Assembly (NCBI GenBank): GCA_017647225.1
Contig: JAGCLA010000033.1
Span: 1 to 47,684, forward strand
Length of the DNA: 47,684 bases
DNA from: Bacteroidaceae bacterium
GTDB taxonomy: Bacteria > Bacteroidota > Bacteroidia > Bacteroidales > Bacteroidaceae
Reading direction: 5' to 3'
Part shown: positions 36,726-45,141 of the stretch, one piece after another
How the letters are laid out: every line of letters starts with the position of its first letter
Numbering within the stretch: the first letter of the stretch is position 1
Notes under the pieces: generated by a model
The model's input: the letters and a program-made list of their open reading frames with translations, nothing else
Database searches by the model: none
Told to the model about the DNA's origin: nothing
Program-made: the position numbers and the translations under genes

Positions 36726-37924
36726 TTGTTATTACGTTTTTGTACGTTATGATATATCTTTATCTGGTTTGCCATAATTTTTGTAAAGCCCTTCACATCG
36801 TCGGCGGTCCAAGCCTTGTTGACCTCACCATATTCACCAAAGTCGGTTTTCATAAGGTCGAATGAAGTATCGACACCCACCAAGGTATAGCCGTAAGGAC
36901 GTAAAATTATTTCAACAGTTCCCGTAACATTCTGCTGCGTACTCTCAAGGAAAGCCTCAAGGTCGCGCATGACAGGGTCGAGATATTGGGCTTCGTGCAG
37001 GAACATGCCATACCATGTACCTATCTGGTCTTTCCAATACAACTGCCACTTTGTAAGCGTATGCTTTTCGAGCATCTTATGAGCAGCGATAATAAGCATT
37101 GGAGCAGCGGCCTCAAAGCCCACACGTCCTTTGATACCTATAATTGTATCACCTATATGCATGTCGCGGCCAATGCCATACTTGGAAGCAATCTCTTCAA
37201 CACAGCAAATAGCCTTTATCTTATCGTCAAAAGCCTTGCCGTTGACAGCGGTTATTTCGCCATTCTCAAATGTAAGTTTCAGACGTTCCTCGCCTGTCGC
37301 CGTTACTTGGCTTGGATAGGCACTTTCGGGAAGAGTCTGTTCCGAATGTAATGTTTCTTTACCACCGATACTTGTTCCCCACAGACCTTTGTTTATAGAA
37401 TACTCCATCTTTGTAAAGTCGGCTACATAACCGCGTTCCTTAAGATAATTAATCTCATATTCACGCGTCAGAACCATATCACGTGTAGGAGTTATAATCT
37501 CTATTTCGGGTGCAAGAACCTGGAATGTCAAATCAAAACGCACCTGGTCGTTACCGACACCCGTAGAGCCATGAGCAACACAATCGGCACCGATTTTCTT
37601 GGCATATTCTATAATGGCAATTGCCTGGAATATACGCTCCGATGAAACCGATATTGGATAAGTTCCATTACGCAATACATTACCGAACACCATATATTTG
37701 ATACTCTTTGAGTAATACTCCTGAGTAACGTCCAACGTTGCATGCGATTTTGCTCCAAGACGATAGGCACGCTCCTCTATCGACGAAAGTTCTTCGGGAG
37801 AGAAACCGCCTGTGTTGGCTATTGCGGTGTGAACCTCATACCCCAACTCATCGGCAAGATACTTAACGCAGAAAGAGGTATCAAGACCTCCACTGAATGC
37901 CAAGACAACTTTTTTCTTTTCCAT
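36722..37924 (-). CDS. argG: Argininosuccinate synthase
   Basis: 400-residue ATP-dependent ligase joining citrulline and aspartate. The ATP pyrophosphatase loop AFSGGLDTSFC (9-19) and the central HGSTGVGNDQVRF block are clear. It is the second gene of the operon, 13 nt after the GNAT gene. Confidence 0.94.
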   Translation of the reverse strand: MEKKKVVLAFSGGLDTSFCVKYLADELGYEVHTAIANTGGFSPEELSSIEERAYRLGAKSHATLDVTQEYYSKSIKYMVFGNVLRNGTYPISVSSERIFQAIAIIEYAKKIGADCVAHGSTGVGNDQVRFDLTFQVLAPEIEIITPTRDMVLTREYEINYLKERGYVADFTKMEYSINKGLWGTSIGGKETLHSEQTLPESAYPSQVTATGEERLKLTFENGEITAVNGKAFDDKIKAICCVEEIASKYGIGRDMHIGDTIIGIKGRVGFEAAAPMLIIAAHKMLEKHTLTKWQLYWKDQIGTWYGMFLHEAQYLDPVMRDLEAFLESTQQNVTGTVEIILRPYGYTLVGVDTSFDLMKTDFGEYGEVNKAWTADDVKGFTKIMANQIKIYHNVQKRNNK

Positions 37925-37937
37925 ATGCTTAGTATAT

Positions 37938-38555
37938 TTATTTCAAATGAAAAATTTTACTGATTTTATTCTTAAACATCATCCAATAAGGAGAGAAGAA
38001 CGACTGCTTTTCCAACGGTTGCTTAGGGTCGTACAACATACCTGTGCAAAGACACATACGACGGTTATTTCGCTGAAGTATATCGTAATTGCAACAACCT
38101 TGGCAACCAGCCCAGAACTCATCGTCATCGGTCAATTCAGAAAATGTCACAGGTTTGTATCCCAAACGTGAATTAAGTTTCATAACCGGGAGCGACGTTG
38201 TTATACTGAACAATTTGGCAAACGGGAAACGCAGACGCGCAAGGTCAAAAGTCTTCTCTTTTATACGTGCAGCCAAACCTAAATTCCTATACTCCGGGTC
38301 AACTATCAGACCTGACGTTGCCACATAATCGCCATGACTCCAACATTCGATATAACTGAAACCGACCAATTTGTCACCATCAAGAGCCACGACAGCCTTT
38401 CCACCCTCAATTTTTGCCGATATATATTCTTCAGAACGCTTTGCAATACCCGTTCCACGTTGCAGAGCCGACTCATAAATCAGTGTGCATATACGTTCGG
38501 CATACTTCACATGCTCTTTTTGAGCAAACACAACATTGATAGCACCTATACCCAT
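37938..38555 (-). CDS. GNAT acyltransferase with Cys-rich tail, arginine operon leader gene
   Basis: 205 residues. Residues ~1-145 form a GNAT fold with SGLIVDPEYRNLGLAARIKE as the acyl-CoA-binding region (motif A). A C-terminal segment carries five Cys: 151, 154, 155, 168, 170 (CQGCCNYDIL ... MCLCTG), a possible metal site. The operon has no argA or argJ, so this is the natural candidate for the first step, N-acylation of glutamate; I recall the same GNAT at the head of Bacteroides arginine operons. It starts 45 nt after a TATATTTG box. Confidence 0.8.
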   Translation of the reverse strand: MGIGAINVVFAQKEHVKYAERICTLIYESALQRGTGIAKRSEEYISAKIEGGKAVVALDGDKLVGFSYIECWSHGDYVATSGLIVDPEYRNLGLAARIKEKTFDLARLRFPFAKLFSITTSLPVMKLNSRLGYKPVTFSELTDDDEFWAGCQGCCNYDILQRNNRRMCLCTGMLYDPKQPLEKQSFFSPYWMMFKNKISKIFHLK

Positions 38556-38599
38556 TTATTATAAATTCTAACCTATTCCTACTATTTCTTCGTTCGTTG

Positions 38600-38607
38600 C
38601 AAATATA
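38600..38607 (-). promoter_or_regulatory. Arginine operon promoter -7 box TATATTTG
   Basis: Exact TAnnTTTG on the minus strand, 44 bp before the GNAT ATG, with a TTG about 21 bp further upstream in the -33 position. Confidence 0.6.
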
Positions 38608-38639
38608 TATAAAAAGAATACGTTCATACAACTATTTTC

Positions 38640-38653
38640 TGCATTTTTATTCT
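38640..38653. promoter_or_regulatory. ARG-box-like site 1 (one mismatch)
   Basis: TGCATTTTTATTCT compared with the palindromic ArgR consensus TGNATNNNNATNCA: one mismatch at the last base. It lies about 33 bp upstream of the arg -7 box. The region is AT-rich, so chance matches are possible. Confidence 0.3.
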
Positions 38654-38679
38654 ACAAACAAGCATTTATTCACTATTTA

Positions 38680-38693
38680 TGCATTTTTATACA
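38680..38693. promoter_or_regulatory. ARG-box-like site 2 (exact)
   Basis: TGCATTTTTATACA fits TGNATNNNNATNCA at all eight defined positions. It is 40 bp from site 1 (about four helical turns) in the divergent arg operon / GH20 region. Confidence 0.4.
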
Positions 38694-38743
38694 TACTGAA
38701 AATTATTTTAGAGCATATTATTAATAATATTAATACTTTTTAT

Positions 38744-38751
38744 TACATTTG
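38744..38751 (+). promoter_or_regulatory. Promoter -7 box TACATTTG of GH20 gene
   Basis: Exact TAnnTTTG, 46 bp before the chosen ATG at 38798. Confidence 0.6.
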
Positions 38752-38797
38752 CCATAATTGCATAAAACAAGTATTTTTAACTAAACTAAATACAATT

Positions 38798-41700
38798 ATG
38801 AGAAAACTTTTACTTACCATGCTAAGCATCACAATGAGTTTTGCTTATGCATTTTCACAAGGTTTCCCGACAATCAGTACCGATGAGAGCACCACATGGT
38901 ATCTCATTCAGTTCATGAATGGCGGCTACGCTTTGACAGACGAGAATGACAATGCAGAGATTAACACAACTGCACCTGTCGGCAGTGATGGCCAATTGTG
39001 GAAAATTACCGGCAACGACACAGACGGTTACACATTTACAAACAAAAAGGGCAAAATGCTTTTTGTCAGTTCAGCCAAAAAGGACGAAAAAGTAAAAGTT
39101 TCAGCTCCTAAAGAAGGTGTTTTGTCACCTTACAATATTACCACAAACATCAATCAATATGAAAATTACAATGTATACAATATTGTAGATGGAAACACTA
39201 CCAGCCTTTGGTGGACAGCACGTAATCAGCAAGTTGATGACTATGTTACCATTGAATTCGAAAAGATTTCAAAAATTTCAAAGATATGCCTCTATTTTGA
39301 CTCAAACGACCAGCCGGCTGGTGCAAAATTGCAATACTCTACAGACAACAGTACATGGAACAACATAAAGTCATTTACAGCAAATGATCTTGTTGACAAC
39401 ATGCTTACATGCGAAGTATCATCCGTTGATGCAAAATATGTCAGACTGCTTTTTACAGCAGCAATAGACAAGTGGTTCAAATTCAGAGAATTTGAAGTAT
39501 ACAGTTCAGAAGCAAGCAACGACATCCCCGATACATACAAATTCTTTATCACTGAAACCCAACAGAGTGTAGGTGGTTATGAAATTCAGCCAAAAGGAAA
39601 TCTGGACATTTCTATGAACCTTTGGGAAGGCACCGGTGGAAAAGGTATTGGCCTTTATGATAAAGGCGACAAGAACAACCCAATAAAGTTTGTAGAAGGT
39701 AGTTTATTCGAGAACTTGAACAAAATTTCAATCATTCCACAGCCACAGAATATAACTGTAAGCAATAACAACCTTGATTTCAAAAATCTCCAATACATTG
39801 CTTGTAACAGTGATTCGATGCAACTCCATCTTGAAAACTTCGCAACACAGTTGAAGAAATCTTCAGGCATAGAACTTACACTTAAGAATGCCGAAGAGAC
39901 ACCTGCTGCAGGTGAAATATGGTTCGGTAGAGACAGCAACCTTCCTAAAAACGGTTATACACTGAAGGTAAATGAGAACGGAATTGAGATAAAGGCCGCT
40001 GATTTTGGTGGTGAGTTCTATGCATTGCAGACACTTACCCAATTATTGCCACGCGAATTCTTCGCAGACAGAAAGAACGACATTGAATGGAGTATTCCGG
40101 CTGTTGTCATCGAAGACAATCCTCAATTCCAGCATCGTGGCTTCATGATGGACGTATCACGTCACTTCTTTGACAAGGAGGAAGTAAAAAAAGTGCTCGA
40201 CATTATGGCACTATATAAGATGAACCGCTTGCATTGGCACCTAACAGATGACCAAGGTTGGCGCATTGAGATTCCCGAATATCCTAAATTAACCGAGGTT
40301 GGTTCTATCCGTTCCGGTTCATTCGCAGGCAACGGTGACGGAGCAGCATTCTTCGACGACACAGAATATGGTCGTGGCATGTGGTTCTCACAGAAAGACC
40401 TCCGCGAAATCGTAGCATACGCAACAGAGCGTAACATTGACATTCTTCCCGAAATTGACCTCCCCGGTCACATGGTGGCTGCAGTCACAGCATATCCGGA
40501 ATTCAGTTGCGACCCCACTAAGGAGTATTCAGTACGTATATGGGGAGGTATATCAACAGATGTTCTTAATATTGGTAAAGATGAAGTTGTCGATTTCTTG
40601 AAGTGCGTACTCCGCAATGTAGCTGAAATCTTCCCATTCCCATATATACATTTAGGTGGTGACGAGTGCCCCACAGGACAGTGGGAAACAAACGAAGACT
40701 GCAAACGCCGCGTTAAAGAAGAAGGTCTTGCCGGTGTTCATGAGTTGCAGTCTTGGCTCGTAGAAGAACTTGGCGCATACTTGAAGACATTGGGCGAGAA
40801 CAGTAAAGACATTGTTGTTTGGGATGAAGTGCTTAAACATTGGAATACAAACAACAAGGTTAAACCAGTTATTATGGCATGGAACGAAGGAGGTGCAAAA
40901 TATGCCAAACAAGCAGCAGATTTAGGCTTCTACAGCATCCTTTGCCCATACTCACATGTTTACATTGACTTTATGCAGGTTCCAGAAAACCAGACACTCG
41001 TTGATGAGCCTTATGAAGGCGGTTGGGGTGTAAATACTGTTGAGAAAGTATATTCTCTCAATCCGCTAACAAGCCTTGAAGGAAAAGAGGAATTCTGCTG
41101 GGGTGCACAATGTAACCTTTGGGCTGAAACACTCAACAACAACGAAGAACTCGAATATCAGTTACTTCCACGTATGCTAGCACTTGCCGAGGTTGGCTGG
41201 TTGCCAAGCGACAAGAAGAACTGGACAGGTTTCTACGAGCGTTTGCAGACACACGACGAGATACTTGATGCTCTCGGATATACATACGCAAAGCACTACA
41301 TCGAGCCAAAAGAATATACAGCTGCAGAAACAGCTATTATGGAAGCTGAAGAACTACTTGCAAACAGCATCCGTGGTGGAGTTGGCTACCCAACAGCAGA
41401 TGTTTACGATGCACTGCAAGCAGCACTCAATGCTGTAACAGGTGAAGAAGTAACAGATCTTAATGCAGCCATCACAGCATTCAAAAATGCAGAAATCGTA
41501 CAGCCACAGGAAGGCAAGATATACCAGATTGTTTCTGCATCAACATACTACAAGCGTCAGTATGCAGGCTCTACAATGTATGTATATGACAACGGAGTTC
41601 GTTTCCACTACACCCCACAGGTTGAACCGGAGGAATTATGGCAATTCGTAAGTACCGGAAACGGTTATTTGATAAAGAACACATACACCGGCAAGGAAAT

Positions 41701-42775
41701 ATCTATGCCGGATTACAACAAAGGTGTTGTAATGGCAAATGCCGGAACACCGGTCAAGATTGAAAAAGCTACAAAAGCGACAGGAAATATCACATACGTT
41801 CCCGGTACTGTTCTAATTTCAGATATAGGAGGACGCAATTCAGACGATGCACAGTTATGGAAGATTACAGGTAACGAAACAGATGGTTATACTTTCACAA
41901 ACAAGAAAGGATATACCCTCTGTGTAACTTCTGCTGACAAGAATCAAATGGTAAAGGCTTTGAAAGAGCCAACCGGTGTAAGCAAATTCATCATTAGTCC
42001 AACAGGAAACAGCAAACACTCAGGCGGTTACGAGATTCAACCAAAAGGTAACACAAACATTTCAATGAACCTTTGGGGTGGTAGAGAAAACCGCGGTGTA
42101 GGTCTCTGGGATAAAGACAATGAGAACAACCCTGTAACATTTATCGAAGAGAGCGAAGTTGGCAAGAGCAACAATTCTGTATTCCCCGACGACGAAGAAA
42201 AGTGGTATGTAATCCAGTTTATGGAGATAAAGAATGCTTTCACAGCTACAGAATCAGGAGCAGAGATTACAACACGCGAAGCTTCATTCGGCACAAAACG
42301 TTTGTGCGCAGAAGTAATCCCAGCGAACAAGGAAAAAGAAAATTGGAGCAACCCATGTATCTATGCAAAAGATGTTGATGCATTATGTTATAACGGAACA
42401 TGGAAAATCGTTGAAGTTACAGACTATACAGCACAGCTTGCCGGACTAGTAAACAAATGCGAATTGATAATTATCAGAGCCGATGAAGGAAGAACAGAGG
42501 CGCTGACACAGGAATCTCTTGAATTAATTCAGGGCAGAATTATCACACCAGCATCAGCAGATGTAGAAGCCGGTAATGTGACTGAAGAACAATACAATGC
42601 ATACGTTGCACTCTATCGCCAATTCCAAGGAATAGAATATGTAACAATTATTGAAACGGTAAAAGGTGAAAACGAAAAAGCGAAATTCATTTACGACCTT
42701 CAGGGCCGCCAGATCAATAAAATAACCAAAAGCGGAATCTATATAGTAGGTGGCAAAAAGATAGTTGTCAAATAA
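38798..42775 (+). CDS. T9SS-exported GH20 beta-N-acetylhexosaminidase, multidomain
   Basis: 1325 residues from ATG 38798, chosen because it gives a clean signal peptide (MRKLLLTMLSITMSFAYAFS) behind a -7 box. Domain order: first half of a ricin-like module (LWKITGNDTDGYTFTNKKGK, ~30-106); an F5/8 type C domain (~107-238); second half of the same module (GGYEIQPKGNLDISMNLWEG, ~242-307); GH20b (~310-440); GH20 barrel with catalytic Asp622-Glu623 (HLGGDECPTG); a FIVAR-like helical segment (~838-900); an uninterrupted copy of the ricin-like module (LWKITGNETDGYTFTNKKGY ... GGYEIQPKGNTNISMNLWGG); a partial third WYVIQF unit; and a C-terminal sorting domain (FIYDLQGRQI ... IYIVGGKKIVVK). It would release terminal GlcNAc/GalNAc from host or mucin glycans at the cell surface. 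Confidence 0.92.
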   Translation: MRKLLLTMLSITMSFAYAFSQGFPTISTDESTTWYLIQFMNGGYALTDENDNAEINTTAPVGSDGQLWKITGNDTDGYTFTNKKGKMLFVSSAKKDEKVKVSAPKEGVLSPYNITTNINQYENYNVYNIVDGNTTSLWWTARNQQVDDYVTIEFEKISKISKICLYFDSNDQPAGAKLQYSTDNSTWNNIKSFTANDLVDNMLTCEVSSVDAKYVRLLFTAAIDKWFKFREFEVYSSEASNDIPDTYKFFITETQQSVGGYEIQPKGNLDISMNLWEGTGGKGIGLYDKGDKNNPIKFVEGSLFENLNKISIIPQPQNITVSNNNLDFKNLQYIACNSDSMQLHLENFATQLKKSSGIELTLKNAEETPAAGEIWFGRDSNLPKNGYTLKVNENGIEIKAADFGGEFYALQTLTQLLPREFFADRKNDIEWSIPAVVIEDNPQFQHRGFMMDVSRHFFDKEEVKKVLDIMALYKMNRLHWHLTDDQGWRIEIPEYPKLTEVGSIRSGSFAGNGDGAAFFDDTEYGRGMWFSQKDLREIVAYATERNIDILPEIDLPGHMVAAVTAYPEFSCDPTKEYSVRIWGGISTDVLNIGKDEVVDFLKCVLRNVAEIFPFPYIHLGGDECPTGQWETNEDCKRRVKEEGLAGVHELQSWLVEELGAYLKTLGENSKDIVVWDEVLKHWNTNNKVKPVIMAWNEGGAKYAKQAADLGFYSILCPYSHVYIDFMQVPENQTLVDEPYEGGWGVNTVEKVYSLNPLTSLEGKEEFCWGAQCNLWAETLNNNEELEYQLLPRMLALAEVGWLPSDKKNWTGFYERLQTHDEILDALGYTYAKHYIEPKEYTAAETAIMEAEELLANSIRGGVGYPTADVYDALQAALNAVTGEEVTDLNAAITAFKNAEIVQPQEGKIYQIVSASTYYKRQYAGSTMYVYDNGVRFHYTPQVEPEELWQFVSTGNGYLIKNTYTGKEISMPDYNKGVVMANAGTPVKIEKATKATGNITYVPGTVLISDIGGRNSDDAQLWKITGNETDGYTFTNKKGYTLCVTSADKNQMVKALKEPTGVSKFIISPTGNSKHSGGYEIQPKGNTNISMNLWGGRENRGVGLWDKDNENNPVTFIEESEVGKSNNSVFPDDEEKWYVIQFMEIKNAFTATESGAEITTREASFGTKRLCAEVIPANKEKENWSNPCIYAKDVDALCYNGTWKIVEVTDYTAQLAGLVNKCELIIIRADEGRTEALTQESLELIQGRIITPASADVEAGNVTEEQYNAYVALYRQFQGIEYVTIIETVKGENEKAKFIYDLQGRQINKITKSGIYIVGGKKIVVK

Positions 42776-42800
42776 AGGATTCTTCACATAAAAACACAGG

Positions 42801-42845
42801 GCAGAATACTGTTGACAGCACAGCAACAGTATTCTGCTTGTTTTA
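42801..42845 (+). terminator. Terminator of GH20 gene
   Basis: 14-bp stem GCAGAATACTGTTG / CAACAGTATTCTGC followed by TTGTTTT. Confidence 0.85.
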
Positions 42846-42864
42846 AAGCAAAAGCACACACACA

Positions 42865-43437
42865 ATGAGCTATTCCAATATCCTATATATAAAAACACGC
42901 AAAGAGTTCAGAGAGTGGTTGTCGGAACACGCTATGCAAGAAAAAGAGTGCTGGATTATATTAAAACGCGGTAAGCCAACAGATGATGGAATCCTTTACT
43001 ACCTCAATGCAGTAGAAGAAGCATTGTGTTTCGGTTGGATAGACAGCACCATTCGCACAATAAACAACATAGCCATGCAACGGTTTTCACCCCGTAGAAA
43101 GAACAGTTGCTGGACAGAGTTGAACAAAGAACGTGTAAGACGACTGGAAAAATTAGGTATGATGACAGATGCCGGAAGAGCCGTTCTGCCTCAAATGGAT
43201 ATAAAAAAATTCAAGATTGACACAGAAATAGAAAAAGCCCTCAAAGAGGCGAGAGTATGGAGTAAATTCAAGACATTTCACCCGTTATATCAAAGAATCA
43301 GGACATACAACATAGCCTTCAGCAGGACAAAATACCCGGCAGCATACAATAAAGCCCTGACACACCTTATCGAAGAAACCCGCAAAGGAAAAATGTATGG
43401 AGAATGGAACGACTACGGCCGTCTGTTGGACTATTAG
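42865..43437 (+). CDS. YdeI/OmpD-associated family protein
   Basis: 190-residue protein with the family's N-terminal pattern FREWLSEHAMQEKECWIILKR (about 14-34) and the core EALCFGWIDSTIR, RFSPRRKNSCWTELNKER. It is cytoplasmic. The family has been linked to peptide or bacteriocin resistance in some bacteria, but the mechanism is not known. It follows the GH20 terminator; no exact -7 box was seen, so its promoter is uncertain. Confidence 0.8.
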   Translation: MSYSNILYIKTRKEFREWLSEHAMQEKECWIILKRGKPTDDGILYYLNAVEEALCFGWIDSTIRTINNIAMQRFSPRRKNSCWTELNKERVRRLEKLGMMTDAGRAVLPQMDIKKFKIDTEIEKALKEARVWSKFKTFHPLYQRIRTYNIAFSRTKYPAAYNKALTHLIEETRKGKMYGEWNDYGRLLDY

Positions 43438-43503
43438 CGAATACCTAAATTCTTTTATACACTAAATAGAGCTATTCAATCAATTCCATTACTAAAAAAC
43501 GCA

Positions 43504-43511
43504 TATCTTTG
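43504..43511 (+). promoter_or_regulatory. Promoter -7 box TATCTTTG
   Basis: Exact TAnnTTTG, 22 bp upstream of the ATG at 43534; it probably drives the nuclease-like gene and alaX. Confidence 0.6.
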
Positions 43512-43533
43512 CAACAATTAAAAAGAGAAATAA

Positions 43534-44580
43534 ATGACAACAGAAACTCCACAACTCAACGACCATAAACAAAATTGCGGTTCAGCGAGTGCAGAAAGCA
43601 AGCTTGATTGCATTATGCCGAGCGCCGGCAATTTCGCCGAAGGCAAGGCAGAATACCCGCCTATGCATAAAGGAGAGCAAAATCACGAATTAAAAATGAG
43701 AAAAGGCAAAACATATCGCTACGACGATGAATTCAAAAAAAAAGCACGTGCTCATCAGTTTGCATATAGAGAAAATGTGTTAAATGATTTCTATGACGAG
43801 AAAAATCCTCAAGTCATTCTTTCTCCAGATGCAGCTAAACAAGGACTTATATTTTGCGAGACCTATAGAGAACTTATTAAAAGTAAAGTCAAATCGTTCA
43901 AGTTCTCTGCATTGTTTTCGAATATGCTACGAAGTGAGCATATCCCCTACAACATATTTACTCCAATGGAGGAAGATATGAGTGCCACAACAGAATTATT
44001 CAACGAAATCATTGGCGGAGGTATATCCAAGATAAACCGAATACGAATTGAGTTTGCTGGAGATGCAGATAAAAGCGAATATCTAAATGATGGCACATCG
44101 TTTGATACATTCATTGAATACGTTTCTATAGACGGCTCCATTGGTGGAATTGGAATTGAAATAAAATACACTGAAAACGGTTATCGGATTGGGGATAAGG
44201 AGAAAAAGGATATTGAGAATCCCAACGGAACATACCGACAAGTGAGCGAAGAGTCAAATTATTTCATTTCGTCTTTAGATACAAAATCATTCATTAAAGC
44301 AAACCACATAAGACAAATATGGCGTAATCATATATTAGGATATTCTATGTTGAAAAAAGGCGAAATCAAAAGATTTCATTACATACACCTTTACCCCGAG
44401 GGGAACAGACACCTCCATAAATATGCCGTACCCGAATATAAACAACTGCTTACTGAGCAAGGAAGAAACAGTTTCATAGACTTAACTTATGAATCCTTGT
44501 TTAAGCTCATAAATTCACATTTTAAGCGGAAAGAGCAGAAAGAATGGCTGGAATACCTTAGAAAAAGATACATTGTATAA
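43534..44580 (+). CDS. PD-(D/E)XK nuclease-like protein (PGN_0703-type) with repeat-derived insertion
   Basis: 348 residues. The C-terminal two-thirds carries a nuclease-like core: GTSFDTFIEYVS, GGIGIEIKYTE (Glu-x-Lys) and later RQIWRNHILGYSML. From memory this resembles the Bacteroidales PGN_0703 family of putative restriction endonucleases; no methylase is nearby. Residues 14-34 are encoded by a complete 63-bp family B element (43572-43634), whose length keeps the frame open. The conserved fold seems to begin near GKTYRYDDEFKKKARAHQFA (about residue 58), so the insertion is in a dispensable N-terminal segment, or translation starts later at one of several internal Met codons. Confidence 0.65.
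   Translation: MTTETPQLNDHKQNCGSASAESKLDCIMPSAGNFAEGKAEYPPMHKGEQNHELKMRKGKTYRYDDEFKKKARAHQFAYRENVLNDFYDEKNPQVILSPDAAKQGLIFCETYRELIKSKVKSFKFSALFSNMLRSEHIPYNIFTPMEEDMSATTELFNEIIGGGISKINRIRIEFAGDADKSEYLNDGTSFDTFIEYVSIDGSIGGIGIEIKYTENGYRIGDKEKKDIENPNGTYRQVSEESNYFISSLDTKSFIKANHIRQIWRNHILGYSMLKKGEIKRFHYIHLYPEGNRHLHKYAVPEYKQLLTEQGRNSFIDLTYESLFKLINSHFKRKEQKEWLEYLRKRYIV
43572..43634. repeat. 63-bp palindromic element, family B copy 2, inside a coding region
   Basis: Terminal inverted repeats AAATTGC / GCAATTT, the internal blocks GCGGTTCAGCGAG and TATGCCGAGC, and a central GCAA...TTGC. It has the same length as copy 1 at 1458-1520. The ends differ from copy 1 by a compensated C/T and G/A change. Confidence 0.75.
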
Positions 44581-44594
44581 ACATAACAGACATT

Positions 44595-45056
44595 ATGGAA
44601 ATTAATCAACCAGCAGCTAAGTTTCAGGATGTGTCAATCGCGCCTATGCACACAGCAGAACATATTTTGAACCAGACAATGGTCAGAATGTTCGGATGTG
44701 AACGCAGCCGTAATGCCCATATTGAGCGAAAGAAAAGCAAATGCGACTACACCCTACTGCAAGAGCCAACAGCAGAGCAGATAGCCGAAATTGAAAACAG
44801 GGTAAACGAAGTTATAAAGCAGAACCTTCCCATAACAATTGAATTTGTTTCAAGAGAGAATGTTCCTGCCGAAGTTGACCTCAGTAAGTTGCCTGTAGAT
44901 GCGAGTGCGACTCTACGAATTGTTCGTGTCGGCGATTACGACACCTGTGCGTGCATCGGCACACATGTAAGCAACACCTGTGAAATCGGTACATTCAAAA
45001 TCATAAGCCACACATGGGAGAATGGTACAATGAGATTGCGCTTTAAGTTGCTTTAA
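44595..45056 (+). CDS. AlaX-type alanyl-tRNA editing protein
   Basis: 153-residue free-standing editing domain (tRNA-synthetase SAD-like). The zinc-binding HxxxH is His19/His23 (HTAEHIL) and the CxxxH is Cys120/His124 (CACIGTH). Such proteins hydrolyse Ser- or Gly-mischarged tRNA(Ala). It is shorter than AlaX forms with an extra N-terminal domain. It starts 14 nt after the nuclease-like gene, so the two are probably co-transcribed. Confidence 0.85.
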   Translation: MEINQPAAKFQDVSIAPMHTAEHILNQTMVRMFGCERSRNAHIERKKSKCDYTLLQEPTAEQIAEIENRVNEVIKQNLPITIEFVSRENVPAEVDLSKLPVDASATLRIVRVGDYDTCACIGTHVSNTCEIGTFKIISHTWENGTMRLRFKLL

Positions 45057-45101
45057 GCAAAAGAATAAACTTAACAGTTCTATCCACTCCTAAATACAGA
45101 A

Positions 45102-45109
45102 TATTTTTG
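45102..45109 (+). promoter_or_regulatory. Promoter -7 box TATTTTTG
   Basis: Exact TAnnTTTG, 32 bp upstream of the ATG at 45142. Confidence 0.55.
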
Positions 45110-45141
45110 TAATTTCGCGTCTGTAAATACAGCAAGGAATA

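Noticed and set aside
38597-38797. N-terminal extension of the GH20 gene from an upstream start at 38597
   Set aside because: It would precede the signal peptide and run through the promoter region; the ATG at 38798 gives a clean exported protein.
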